The notes under the pieces were generated by a model that did not search any database, was not told the DNA's origin, and saw only the letters and a program-made list of their open reading frames with translations. This document shows positions 8,848-19,046 of a stretch of DNA of 64,000 nucleotides, piece after piece; within the stretch, counting starts at the first letter, position 1; each line of letters begins with the position of its first letter. Source of the DNA: Jaminaea rosea (taxonomy: Eukaryota; Basidiomycota; Exobasidiomycetes; Microstromatales). The DNA lies in the NCBI RefSeq assembly GCF_003144245.1, contig NW_020289986.1, positions 310,001 to 374,000 of the forward strand. Reading direction: 5' to 3'. The position numbers and the translations under genes are program-made.

Positions 8848-11300
8848 TCAGTCAGAGGAAAATAGCCTCGAGAACAGTCCAACACCACCCTCGCCACCTG
8901 GCGTTGCCCCAGCCAACCGTCCCCACTCATCCCTTCCCTGACTTCTGCCTCCCTTCCCCTCCTCCCGAACAGCCAAGCCCGCCTCAATCGCCCCAACCAC
9001 AAAAGCCAGATCAGTCCTCGCTCGTCTGCATCTCTCCAGATCGATCTGCAGCGTACAGTCTGAAAACACAAAGTGAGCCAGTTCCAAGTACGCCTTGCTC
9101 GCCGAACGCGAGGGCGGGTTGTAGAGCAGTCGGAGTACTCGATGCGTGAAGGCGAGAGTCTCGTGTCGGAGGAGATAGACTTGCCCCTGCGGCCCTCCGA
9201 GGGAGAGATTCGTATGCGTCAGGTCTTGGGGGGTGAGGCGGGTCGAGAAGGGGGAAAAGCATCGGCTTGAGGGAGCGGCCGGAGCGGGTGAGGTGGGACA
9301 GGGCTCCACCAACGAGAGAGCAGGAGGACTACGATGAAGCGCTTGTGGCCCATCCTGCCAGTCTTCTCTCGTACGCTCATCGACCTCTCGATCCTGAAGC
9401 GCATCGCTGTGGATAGCCCAGCGATTCATCACTTTTCCACTACTCTTGCCAGCCTTACTCCTAATTGCAGTGGGCTCAGCAGTCCACTCCGATTTGTGTC
9501 CCTCCTCATCGATGATCTCGATCGGTGCCTCGTATAGCCCAGAACAGGTGGTGCAAGACGGACGCAGGCATCGCGTCGTAAATAGGACGCGACCTAGGCG
9601 CCTTTGCTCGGATGAGCAGGAGGAGGGAGAAGAGGAGCTGGTCGTACGGTGCGTCGAAGTGGAGGAGGAGCCACGCCTGCTGCCAAGGCTGGTGCCATTG
9701 ATCATACCATTCGACATAGGGGGGCTGTTCGTACTTGCCTTTCCTGAAGCAGGATTAGTGCCGTTCCTAGCGTCTCTTGGCAGCAGGCCCATGTGAGCCA
9801 GGGCCTCGCTCACGAAGTCGTCATCCTCTGCCGTAGCCTCGTTGCACTTGCCGTCGAGAATTTCGCGATAGCATACCAGGCTCGCCATATCTCCCACCCG
9901 ACGATCAGAAGGGGCGAGCTGTCCGCGGGGCCCATTATACCCTGGATAGTCTGAACAAGCGAGGGAGCGTCAGGTCAAGCTTTTCGCCGTCAGATATACG
10001 CAAGCGTACGCACTCAAGGGCCACTCCATCTTGAGTGACAAAATTTCTGGCCTCTCCTGCGGAGACACGGCTGATGTGCTGTACTTTCTACTTCTTTCGG
10101 CCCGACCCTTGCTAGGCAAGCGATCCTTCAGGGCAGTCAGAAGGGAAGGGCGCCTCTTTCGCCCCCTTGAGAGTACGCTTGGTGTGGACGTGGGTAGAGA
10201 ATCGGAGAAGGGGATGCTGTCATCCTCATCAATGACCTCAATGACCTCAGCTTCGTCGTCTTCATCGATAGCATGGTGATCGACACGGCCTGAGGGCTCT
10301 GCTCGTGTGGCTGGTAGGAGCATGACTGACTGACCGCTGCAGCTACCATTTCTGAGCCTTGTTGTGTTGGCCTGCGCATTGGAATGGGCAAAGGAAAATG
10401 TGACCCTCGCGGCACTTCTTTTGTGAGAGATCGATGTCGAGGATCCACACCCGCTTCCTCCAGCATCGAGGGAGCTAGTCGTGGCCGTAGAGACCTGCCC
10501 GACGGACGTGGAGGAGCGATTGAGAGATTGATCCTGCGTAGGATCGGAGTTGTAGGTGCTTGATACTGAGAGGAGGGAGGAGAGGGGTGGCTGAGAGAGG
10601 CAGGAGGCAATTGAGGCGCATCGCCAGAGAGGGCTCTCTTGTGTCTGTCCGAATGGGAGTGCGAGATCGAGGTCCTAGCCCGGCTGCTGGGCGTGCTTGA
10701 GCGGCGTGCAAAGTCCGATGGCGTGAGCAACGTCTCCATGCTGCCTGTCGAGTCCTCGTTGTCGCAAGGATCGTAAGCTGCAATAGAATGGTCAGAGAAA
10801 AGGTTGCACAAAGAGGATGAGGAACGATGTTGAGGCAGGGCACGATGGCGATCCAGCCACTGCTGTTGATGATCGTGACGCCGATGATAGCGCTGATGGC
10901 AGCTATGCTGGATCAGCATCCGTTCGATTGGGTCCTCCTCATCTTTCCAGCTTACATTGGCCTTGCCCGCACGCAAAGTGCTCAATGATCGATGGTGGCT
11001 CAACGTCGTGGGAAACAGGAATGGAGGGTCTATGCACTGCCTATCTCGCTGTTGCTCTTGATGTTGTTGATGATGGGCGGAAGCGAGCAGTGGAGAATGG
11101 TCGACCGGTCCTTCTGAAGTGGTGATCGATGGGAAGGCGAGGGCACAGGGCCGCACTGCGGAGCTAGGCAGATGGAATGAGGGGTAGGGCTGAGAAGGAG
11201 TGGTCATTGTCGGTGAGGATCTGCAATGGCAAGGGACAGGAAGAGTGGCAGACAATGAATGAGCCGACGACATGATTCGACCATCAGCGCGCCTCTTCAT
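8848..11300 (-). CDS. unrecognised, largely disordered protein; one splice join unresolved
   Basis: The 3' exon is 9950-8848. It joins an upstream exon ending at 10014 through an intron at 9951-10013 (GTGCGT donor, TTCAG acceptor, phase 1), which creates PLNYPGYNGPRGQLAPSDRR at the junction and keeps the frame. Farther upstream, coding-like sequence continues in another frame to an ATG at 11300, so at least one more small intron must lie within about 10250-10420; I could not fix its borders. The N-terminal part is Ser/His/Gln-rich and disordered. Two better-ordered parts are seen: DMASLVCYREILDGKCNEA, and TTRCLRPSCTTCSGLYEAP with three closely spaced cysteines, then a helical region (LAFTHRVLRLLYNPPSRSAS) near the C-terminus. 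No family is recognised. ATGs at 11270 and 11207 are other possible starts. Confidence 0.55.
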
Positions 11301-11507
11301 GAGTCACTGGGAGCGAAGGCGTCATCTCCTCCCTTGCTGCCATCGCCCCGAATCGACCTCAACAATCAAGCCTCAATGAATCATTGCCCTGTGTGAGCGG
11401 CTGCTGTCCAGCACTGAAAATGTCACTATTCATGACTGGCAGACGAAGTGGGCTGTCCATCAACCCGCGATTGGATTTCATCCTTTGTTTCCGCCGTAGC
11501 TGACCGC

Positions 11508-12132
11508 CTAAGACTGCGCTTGCTGCTGCGACGGCGGGGGCAGAGGCTGGAGAACGCCTGCCTTCTCCAAGACCTGCTCGAGTTCGCCTGATTGGTGCAC
11601 TAATGGCGCGGGGTGCAAGAGGATGAGCGGACTGACCCTGCCCATACGCCGTGTTCAATCTGCACTCACTTGACAGCATAATATCACATCCACCCACGAA
11701 TTCTCCGTTCACATACACCTGCGGGATGGTCGGCCAGCTGCTGTACTCCTTGATCCCCTCCCTGAGCTCCGGGTCATCAAGGCAGTTGTACGTCTTCAAG
11801 CTGTCGGGCTTGACGCCCTGAACCTCCATGATCTGGCAGACGGCGCGGCTGAATCCGCACATGGGAAGGTCGGGAGTGCCCTTCATGAAGATGACGAGGG
11901 GATTGGCAGACACAGCCGCGTCAATCTTCTTGCGGGCGTCTGTTGAGAGGGCGAGACGGAGGGCTGAGGAGTGGAAGTGGGACGTGGTTGCGGGCGTGGC
12001 CAATGAGGTGACCGAAGGTCGTGTGGCGAGGCGCTGCGAGCGGTCGAGAAGAGGTGTCAGTGTATGCTATTTGCCTTGATCAGCGACAGTGCGTCTCACC
12101 AGCGACGCTGTTGCTTGTCTGAAGAAAGCCAT
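11508..12132 (-). CDS. mitochondrial monothiol glutaredoxin (Grx5 type)
   Basis: Three exons: 12132-12100, 12033-11670 and 11599-11508, with introns at 12034-12099 and 11600-11669 and consistent phases (0 and 1), giving about 162 residues. Grx5 carries and transfers 2Fe-2S clusters in mitochondria. The first 35 residues ([18 protein letters not shown]...) have many Arg and Ser and no acids, a good mitochondrial targeting sequence. The monothiol active site is MCGFS with Cys70, preceded by [11 protein letters not shown] and followed by [20 protein letters not shown]. The last splice restores the family motif [17 protein letters not shown], which confirms the acceptor choice over a nearby downstream CAG. 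The short first exon of 11 codons is easily missed. Divergently transcribed from the SF3A3 gene with about 245 bp between start codons. Confidence 0.93.
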
Positions 12133-12376
12133 GACTGTGGATTGAGCTGTTGGTAGTCAAGGTCAAGGAGGGTGAACGTTGACAATTGCTAAGCTTCCTC
12201 CAGAGCCGGCTGCCGCGAGTCAAGGCCGAGGGCGGAGCGGAGTTGGGAAATCCAAGTCAGGACCACGCGAGACAAGACGGAACCAGCATCGAGAAGAGCG
12301 GACGAGGGAGCGTCGGATGGCAGCTGCTCCTCAGCATCGTACGACTCGTCGTTCATCCAAACCATCCTCTGCGGCC

Positions 12377-14086
12377 ATGTCCCTCGCCTCCCCCTTCGAG
12401 GTGGCGCGATCCACACACGAAGAAGCAGAGCGCTACGAGGCTGCTCTTGCTTCAATCCTCAACACCCTCCCATCATCTTCGACGGCTCCTCCTACCAGAC
12501 AGAGCATTAAGAATGCGCACCTCGCCTCCCTCCTCGCAGACCGCATCGTCTCTCGCAATGACACGCTGCGTGGCTTTTATGCAGACGAGACGGGCGTCAA
12601 GAAGGAGGAGCTGACTGCGCTCGCTTCAGGCGTGCAAAACGCTGAGGCGTCATCATCATCATCATCCAGTATGGAATCGTCAATGTCCCTCTTCTACTCG
12701 CGACTCAACCACATCCGGCAGTACCATGAGAAATACCCAGCCGCACCACCAGAGACGCTCAATCTCGATCTTCCAGCAATGGAGGGTTTGATCGCTCCTT
12801 CTCAGTCTGGAGCAGCCGCTGGATTCACGACGGACGCAATCGACCGACTCTTCTCCGGTGAAGAGGGAGCAGGGAGATACATCGATGTGTACGAGCATCA
12901 CTCGCGGTATATCAATCTCAAGGGGGTCAGGAGAGTCAACTATCTGACCTACCTGGATAAGATGCATGTACTGGCCGAGATTGAGGTCGACGTGAAACGA
13001 CAAGACGGGTACCGCTCCTATCTAGCTGGGTTGCGCAGCTACCTTGTTGAGTTCCTCCGAAAAATAAGGCCACTCGACGATGTGGACGGGATGGTGGCAG
13101 ATGCGGAGGGCGTATTCGCAGCCAAGTGGGATCAGGGAGAGGCGGAAGGGTGGTCAGACCAAGGGAATGCGTTCGCAACCTCCTCAGACCAGCCACAAGC
13201 TTCATCGTCGTCGGGCCCGCGGCCGCCAAATGCAGGCGCAGCAGAGGACGGCGGTGTGTGGTGCGACGCCTGTCAAAAGTCCTTTGCAAAGCAAACGGTC
13301 TTCGATGGTCATCTGAGCGGGAAGAAGCACAAGCAAGCTGTTGCGAGACGGCAGGGTACCAACGGCAGTGCCGCGAATGGCAACAAAGGCTCACAAGAAG
13401 GCAAGAAGGCCGCGGCGGCCCGTGATGCACTGCTAGCGAAGGCGAAGCAGCTCGCCCGCGACGAGGCAGTGATCGTCGCCCTCGCTGAGGGCCCGTTGGC
13501 AACGCATCGTGCCGATACTCGCTCCAACGTGGAGCGTCGCGCAGCTCTTACTGAGCGTGAGCGCCAGGCCGAAGCGGAGGAGATGGCTCGTCTGGCCGAG
13601 GGTGGCGGGGATGCGGAAGAGCGCGGCGGCGGCGCAGAAGGTGTTGATGGGGAAGGCTCTGACGATGATGGTGACGACAAGATCTACAATCCGAAGAAGC
13701 TTCCCCTCGGCTGGGACGGCCGACCCATTCCCGTGTGGCTGTACAAGTTGCACGGGCTGGGCGTGGAGTACAAGTGCGAGATCTGCTCTGACTTTGTCTA
13801 CCAAGGACGCAAGAACTTTGACCGACACTTTCAGGAGTCTAGGCACGCATTTGGCATGCGCGCTCTCGGGTTGCCCAACACGAGGCATTTCTGGGGCGTC
13901 ACGAAGATTGAGGACGCCGTGGAGTTGGCGGAGAAGTTGAAGAAGCAAGGCAAGGAGGGAGGGGAGGCGGCTCAAGGGCCCAGTGCGGTTGGTGGGGCGA
14001 GGGACGTGGAAGAGGTTGAAGACGAGAGTGGCAACACGTACTCGAGGAAGGATTATGAGCTGCTCAAGAGGCAGGGGTTGATTTGA
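12377..14086 (+). CDS. splicing factor 3A subunit 3 (SF3A3 / Prp9 / SF3a60)
   Basis: Component of the U2 snRNP SF3a complex, needed for prespliceosome assembly in the nucleus. No intron is needed. From ATG 12377 the protein has about 569 residues and starts FEVARSTHEEAERYEAAL, matching the family's conserved N-terminal helix. Further landmarks are EHHSRYINLKGVRRVNYLTY near residue 175, a C2H2 finger (WCDACQKSFAKQTVFDGHL) near 294-320, and the terminal matrin-type finger (YKCEICSDFVYQGRKNFDRH then RHAFGMRALGLPNTRHFWGV) near 465-510. The reading frame stays open upstream to ATGs at 12317 and 12179; I prefer 12377 because the family N-terminus starts there and 12179 would lie within 50 bp of the divergent Grx5 start. 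Acidic Gly-rich linkers separate the domains. Confidence 0.93.
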   Translation: MSLASPFEVARSTHEEAERYEAALASILNTLPSSSTAPPTRQSIKNAHLASLLADRIVSRNDTLRGFYADETGVKKEELTALASGVQNAEASSSSSSSMESSMSLFYSRLNHIRQYHEKYPAAPPETLNLDLPAMEGLIAPSQSGAAAGFTTDAIDRLFSGEEGAGRYIDVYEHHSRYINLKGVRRVNYLTYLDKMHVLAEIEVDVKRQDGYRSYLAGLRSYLVEFLRKIRPLDDVDGMVADAEGVFAAKWDQGEAEGWSDQGNAFATSSDQPQASSSSGPRPPNAGAAEDGGVWCDACQKSFAKQTVFDGHLSGKKHKQAVARRQGTNGSAANGNKGSQEGKKAAAARDALLAKAKQLARDEAVIVALAEGPLATHRADTRSNVERRAALTERERQAEAEEMARLAEGGGDAEERGGGAEGVDGEGSDDDGDDKIYNPKKLPLGWDGRPIPVWLYKLHGLGVEYKCEICSDFVYQGRKNFDRHFQESRHAFGMRALGLPNTRHFWGVTKIEDAVELAEKLKKQGKEGGEAAQGPSAVGGARDVEEVEDESGNTYSRKDYELLKRQGLI

Positions 14087-14227
14087 GGCGGACAATGCCG
14101 TCCAGGCAGGCGAGCGAAGGAGACACGAAGCAATGAATGGATTATTCGATGTCACAGCACAAGATGGGCGAGCGCTCTGCAGCTCGACTCGTCCACGCAT
14201 TCCTCCTCGGCCCTGCCTCGCTCTCCT

Positions 14228-15337
14228 TTAGTCCTTGACAGCCACCGAGCCGAGTGGCAGAGTAACGTACGAAGTGTGCCTCGACAACAGCGAGCCCGCC
14301 GCGAGATAGAAGGCGTTGAAGCCCGTAATGATACCCAGAGCTCCGCCAGCCGTCTCAAAGGGCTTGTGTCCGGTGTAGTAGTCTGCGGTCGCGCCGCGCG
14401 GGGGGATGAGGGTCAGCTCAGTCTTACAACTCCCCGCTCCTCGCTCCCACTCACAAGCCCCCAACATCGCAAAGGTTAGGTCGAGGAAGAAGAGCAGCGA
14501 GATCAGTGTGATCGAAGACCTAGCACTGCCAAACAGCAAGACGGTAGTGATGCCGAACCAGATCCAGAGGTAGAGGCCAATAGCACTCTCTGCCTCGCTG
14601 GCTGCCACGCCTGTCATCGAGTAGACGCCAGGGACACCGTCGTACATGCCCATCTCGCCGAAGAAGGGGATGAATATCATAGAGAAGCCCCACCAAAAGC
14701 ATCCGCTGTGGCGTAGGAGGTCAGGGGAATGTGAGTGGGGCCTTGGAGTGAAAGTGGGGGTGGGCAGACAGGACTTACAAGGCGACAAAGACCGTGGCAC
14801 CAAAGGTGTTACCACTCGCAAACTCCCAGAGGCCAGCGAGGTATTGAGTACCACCGCCGCTGGGAATGATGAAGAGTAGCGCAAGGTCAGTGTCCTGCTA
14901 ATCCCCGTCATGCCTCGCTGTGCTCACTATGCTAGCGCGTAAGTCACAATCTGATTTGGTACCGTAATGCCCCTGACGCCCACATTGTAGAGACTCAGCA
15001 GCAGTGTTGTCGTGGCGAAAGCCATCACACCAAGGGGCAGCGGATTGGCAATACGCCTCGGGGCGGTCCCGATAGCGAGGAGCTCATCATTGATCGCATG
15101 CCCGCCAGGCGTGACGGCTTGGTGCAGACCGGCACCACCCTTGTACTGCCCATTACCGTTCTGGGAAGCGTTGTACTTGTGATACTCCTTGTCTTGCCCG
15201 TTGAGCGTGGAGTTGCCATTGCCGTTCAGGTTGCCGGGGAGGGCAGCGTGAGCGCCATGATTGACATCGTGGTGGCCTGCGCCTGCTTCGAGGTTGGAGG
15301 CGTCCGCTGCTTGGTATGACCCAGCTATGTTTGACAT
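14228..15337 (-). CDS. GPR1/FUN34/YaaH (Ato) family acetate channel, paralogue A
   Basis: Four exons: 15337-14928, 14859-14779, 14705-14455 and 14382-14228, with introns of 68, 73 and 72 nt, all with GTGAGT/GTAAGT/GTGAGC donors and matching phases. The product has about 298 residues. The family moves acetate (and ammonium or succinate in some members) across the plasma membrane with six helices per subunit. The signature sits at the start of helix 1: RRIANPLPLGVMAFATTTLL. Later helices read EFASGNTFGATVFVAFGCFW, IWFGITTVLLFGSARSS and LGIITGFNAFYLAAGSLL. The first 95 residues are a hydrophilic cytosolic tail with Asn/Gly repeats. It is head to head with a second family member that starts at 16334. 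Confidence 0.92.
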
Positions 15338-16333
15338 CTTGATGCAGAGGGTTGGTGGTGATAGGTAGAACAGAGAGGAGGAAGAGGAGGAGGATAGACG
15401 AGAAGGGGAGACAACGTCGAGATCGGAACAGATGTCGAGCGCAGACGCACACCTCCGCAACTCGTACGATGCGATGGCCGAAGTATACGCTCGACTCAAT
15501 GCAGCGCCGCTCCTGCCCCGCAAGCTACGTACGTACGCGGCGCTCTGTTCACCTGCCCATGACGGCAGCCTGCGAAGCGCTTCTTACTCTCATCTGCTGT
15601 CGTTCGCATCCCCGGCTCGATCTTCATCTCCGTGGGTGAGACGAGAAGCGGGACCAGAGGAAGAGGACAGGAATGGCAAATCATTGCTTTAGCCCGCGAT
15701 CAAGCGCCGTGCTTCACTCGAGTCCCCGCTGCACCCTTCTCCCTTCGCTTGACGTGAGCGCGTCCTCGTCTTCCGTAAAGTGCGGGGTTTGAGCCACTCT
15801 GACAGAGGTCGAGTGCGGGGGAGACGTCGCGAGGTGGAGGAGGATGCGGGTCCAACTTCGGCTGGGTGCAGCGGATATGGCCAACGGCAACCACGGACGC
15901 GGGATGGCATGGCGGTCGGATCACTTGCAGGCGCACGACAGCTCTCAGACTTACAGAGACGAACGGGGGCCCAAATGCCGTTGTTTGGTCTTTGCGAGAC
16001 AAGAGCGCTGCGCTCGTCAGTCGTCATCATTGCGGGGTCGCCTTCGAGGGATGAGATGCCTTCGTGGGGCAACGAGGAGGGAAGACGAACATTGCAATCT
16101 TGGAGGCGAGATGCGGACCCCATCAGGCCATGTCAGTCTGACCCGCGCAGGAGGACGCCCAGGTGTATGCGGTCGAGCTTGCCTGCCTGTCTCTCATCCC
16201 CACACTTGTCGAAGACCTCATCCACTCTGGCGACCCCGCCCAGCGTTCGATCCCAGCCTCTTCTCTCACCTTCATTCTCATCATCTCTCTCCTCTCCCCT
16301 TTCTAGGTCCCTACCTTCTCGCCAGTAACCAGG
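15338..16333. promoter_or_regulatory. shared 1-kb intergenic region between two divergent acetate-channel genes
   Basis: About 1 kb lies between the start codons of the two GPR1/FUN34 genes. No coding, RNA gene or repeat was recognised. By position it must hold both promoters and the 5' UTRs. I could not define specific factor sites with confidence. Confidence 0.5.
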
Positions 16334-17194
16334 ATGTCAACAGATAAGTCAGGCCCTCAATCGCTCACGCTGCGCCAGCAGCTGGGCTTCGAGGCTGATC
16401 CTAATAAGCTGGAGCACACCGTCTCCTCCTCGGGCGCTCCCGTCACCAAGATGGAGAGCAGCCAGCCTGGATTCCCCGTCTACCATCGCCGCATCGCAAA
16501 GTGAGTGCGGGCGAGAGATTCGCCAGCGCAGCCTCGCTCCGGCTCACTGACCACCGCTCCTGCTCCTGATCCCTCAAACTCGCGCAGCCCCGTACCTTTA
16601 ACCTTCATCTGCATCGGTGCCTTCTTCATCCTCTACGGCGCCCTCCTGACCGAGGTCCGTGGGCTTCGCAACTGGCAAATCATCCTCAACATTGGTCTCC
16701 CGCTCTGCGGCCCAGGTCTCATGGCAGCGTCAATGTTCTCCTTTGCGGAGGGATCTACTTTCCTCGCCACCTTCGCAGGATCTCTCTCGGGTATCCTGAG
16801 CGGGTACAGCTTGACATTCCTCCCTTGGACTGGGATTGCAGCCACGTACATCGAGACGGCCCAAATGATGAACGAGCCCATATCGGCTGGGCTGGATCAG
16901 CTGCAGCAGGCGCAGGGAATGCTCTTCCTCATCGCTATGATCCCCATCTTTGTCCTCCTGGTTGGGTCTGTTCGCACCTCCATCCCGATCTCGGCAACCA
17001 CCCTCTTTATGGTGCTGGCTTTCATTCTGCAGGGCGCTAACCTGCTCCAGGGAGGCGAGAAGGCCATTCAGTATGCCGCGGGAGCCTTCTTCTGGATCGC
17101 GGGGATTATCTGCTGGTACATCAGCTTGTCGGTGTTGCTTCAGGAGGAGAAGATCGGGATTCTCCCCGTTTTCCCATTGCCTAGGGTTGCCTAG
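16334..17194 (+). CDS. GPR1/FUN34/YaaH (Ato) family transporter, paralogue B
   Basis: Two exons, 16334-16500 and 16588-17194 (intron 16501-16587, GTGAGT, phase 2), giving about 257 residues. The intron falls just before the family signature, which reads RRIANPVPLTFICIG, so the usual NPAPLGL-type motif is altered (Val for Ala, Thr for Gly). Helices follow as FILYGALLTEVRGL, CGPGLMAASMFSFAEGSTF, FLIAMIPIFVLLVGS and AAGAFFWIAGIICWYISLSV. A poly-hydrophilic N-tail of about 55 residues contains LGFEADPNKLEHT. The signature change and the different intron positions relative to the neighbour argue for an old duplication and possibly a different substrate or regulation. It converges on the NAPE-PLD-like gene. 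Confidence 0.88.
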
Positions 17195-17315
17195 GTGTGC
17201 GCTCACGTAGGCAAGAAGAAGTGCTGCTGGGCCCCAGGGTCGCGTCAGGCGAGGGAGGAATTACCATTCTCTATTAATTGCACGAGTTTGTGACATAATA
17301 TCGCCCGCCTGGGTA

Positions 17316-18698
17316 TTACAGCGCCGCCTTCTGGCCCTCCATCTCCTCCTGTCCATGCACCTTGACCACACTAGTCTCTCCAATACCCAAGCACCCTACC
17401 TCACCTTCCCCCAGTCCTGCCTTCCTGCCCTCCTCCACGAACCAGTTCGCAGGCTCATTGACCTCCTCGCTCGTCAACCTGAAAGTACTATGATGAATGC
17501 CCACACTCCTCCTCGCCCCAATCTCCTTGTGCACCTGAACCGACTCGCGAGGATTCATGTGCAGCTCGCTGAACATGCTGCGTGGCTGATAGGCACCGCA
17601 GGCTATCAGTGCTAGGTCGAATGGGCCGAGCAGCTGGCCAATTTCGCGAAAAGCGGGGCAGTGTGGCAGAGAGGACTCGTCGCCGCTACCATCGGTCGGG
17701 AAGCCGCGAGGGAGGGAACGATACCCTGAGTCGCCAGAGAACCAGATACGAGCGCTGGGATGCCGTGACGCAGACGTGTCGCTTGGTAGGACATGCATAG
17801 CCCATGAAGCCCACAGCGTCTGGTTGCGATCATTGATCGACCTCCCGCTGAAATGCTGTGCAGGTGTGCAAGTGAACTTGACGCCTGCCCGACCTTCACC
17901 TGCAGCCACGATGGTCTCCTCCCACCAATCCAATTCGACGACCTTTTCGCTCGGCAGCTCCTTGCAATGTTGCTCAAACCATTTCTTCAGCCCCAAAGGC
18001 ACGAGCCAAAGGGGCTGCTCTCTCCCATTTGGCCGAGAAAGTAGCGCCTTGATTGTTCCATAGTCCATATGATCATAATGGTTGTGCGAGAGGACCACAA
18101 CGTGTGGCCAAGCACGATCGTCCTGCGCCATAGCCTCGACGCTCGTGCAAGGCTCAGTGTAGCGTGCGGGGCCCATGAACTGCACAGGCGAGCAACGATG
18201 CGAGAGTACCGGGTCGGTAAGGATGTTCAGGGTCGTCTTTGCCGAGTCGTGTAAGGGAAGTTGAAGGTGGCAGCTCGCATGACCAAGCCAGGTGAGCCGC
18301 ACTCGCTCATCCTCCTCACGTCCGCCGTCTTCGAGCCACTTTGCCTCCCGTACTACAGGCATCCCTTCCCCTTTCTTTGGGAGAGGTGGCTCCTGCCACT
18401 CGTCTCGCGCGTCGTAGTAGCGTGTACGGAGGAAGCTCCATAGCCCTGTGATGCGTGGGTTTGAGGAGGGCCAGGGAGATTTGAAGCCGCGAGGCTCTAG
18501 GCGCTGCCAGTGTGGTGGGCGGGCATTGGGGCCGGTAGGACGATAGAAGGCCGGCGGGGTGAGAGGTTGGGCGGGTGATTGGAAGGTCAGCCTGGGATCG
18601 TGGCGCGAAGAGGAGGCTGCCGAGGCGGTCGTCATGATGCTTCGTCGAATTGAGGTCGCAGAAAGATTGGCGACTCGGCGCAGCGAGGGACAGACCAT
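17316..18698 (-). CDS. NAPE-PLD-like metallo-beta-lactamase-fold hydrolase
   Basis: Single exon, 460 residues. The fold-defining motif is SHNHYDHMDYG, with the HxHxDH zinc ligands at about residues 205-210. It is preceded by LTWLGHASCHLQ and TDPVLSHRCSPVQFMGP, and followed by FTCTPAQHFSGRSINDRNQT and WFSGDSGYRSLP, where the third His and the bridging Asp are expected. This order matches N-acyl-phosphatidylethanolamine-hydrolysing phospholipase D, which releases N-acylethanolamines from membrane lipids; the substrate here is inferred. The N-terminus (MVCPSLRRVANLSATSIRR) is basic and may target mitochondria; an ATG at 18635 would remove it. Length is close to animal NAPE-PLD (about 400) with a short N-terminal extension. 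Confidence 0.88.
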   Translation of the reverse strand: MVCPSLRRVANLSATSIRRSIMTTASAASSSRHDPRLTFQSPAQPLTPPAFYRPTGPNARPPHWQRLEPRGFKSPWPSSNPRITGLWSFLRTRYYDARDEWQEPPLPKKGEGMPVVREAKWLEDGGREEDERVRLTWLGHASCHLQLPLHDSAKTTLNILTDPVLSHRCSPVQFMGPARYTEPCTSVEAMAQDDRAWPHVVVLSHNHYDHMDYGTIKALLSRPNGREQPLWLVPLGLKKWFEQHCKELPSEKVVELDWWEETIVAAGEGRAGVKFTCTPAQHFSGRSINDRNQTLWASWAMHVLPSDTSASRHPSARIWFSGDSGYRSLPRGFPTDGSGDESSLPHCPAFREIGQLLGPFDLALIACGAYQPRSMFSELHMNPRESVQVHKEIGARRSVGIHHSTFRLTSEEVNEPANWFVEEGRKAGLGEGEVGCLGIGETSVVKVHGQEEMEGQKAAL

Positions 18699-19046
18699 TC
18701 GATGGCGGCGCGACTTTGGTGCAGGGAGCCGTCTTCTTGGCTGTCGAACGCCTTGCAGCTCTTGAGTGACAGCGGGGAGCGCTCAAGGAGGAGATGCAAT
18801 GGTAAGCTGAGCTGAGCTCATTGTGAAGAGCGGCAATGTGAAGCCGCAACGAAGCTCGACATCGAGGGCTCAGTCCGCCTGCAGCGGAAACACCGTCAAG
18901 GGTTGTGGAGGCGGCAGGCAGGCAGGATTGATTCCTCATCATCCACAATGTACCAGATCGCTGGTGCTTCAGGTAATCTGGTACAGCGTGGCACAATAGG
19001 AGGGCTAGGCTACGGTACATGTCTATCAGGATCATCCGTCCACCGC
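18699..19046. other. intergenic, nothing recognised
   Basis: Between the start of the NAPE-PLD-like gene and the stop of the Ies4-like gene, both on the minus strand. It should contain the promoter of the former and the 3' UTR of the latter. No RNA gene or repeat seen. Confidence 0.5.

Noticed and set aside
11570-11599. Alternative Grx5 acceptor at the CAG just downstream (AATCAG)
   Set aside because: It keeps the frame but deletes the conserved MHQSG segment that the upstream TTAG acceptor restores.
15352-16328. Several 80-180-codon frames in the region between the acetate-channel genes
   Set aside because: Arg/Ser-rich with no domain, overlapping each other on both strands; best read as non-coding promoter sequence.
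16505-16587. Start of the second acetate channel at 16505
   Set aside because: That stretch is the intron; an exon starting at ATG 16334 joins in phase and restores the RRIANPVPL signature.
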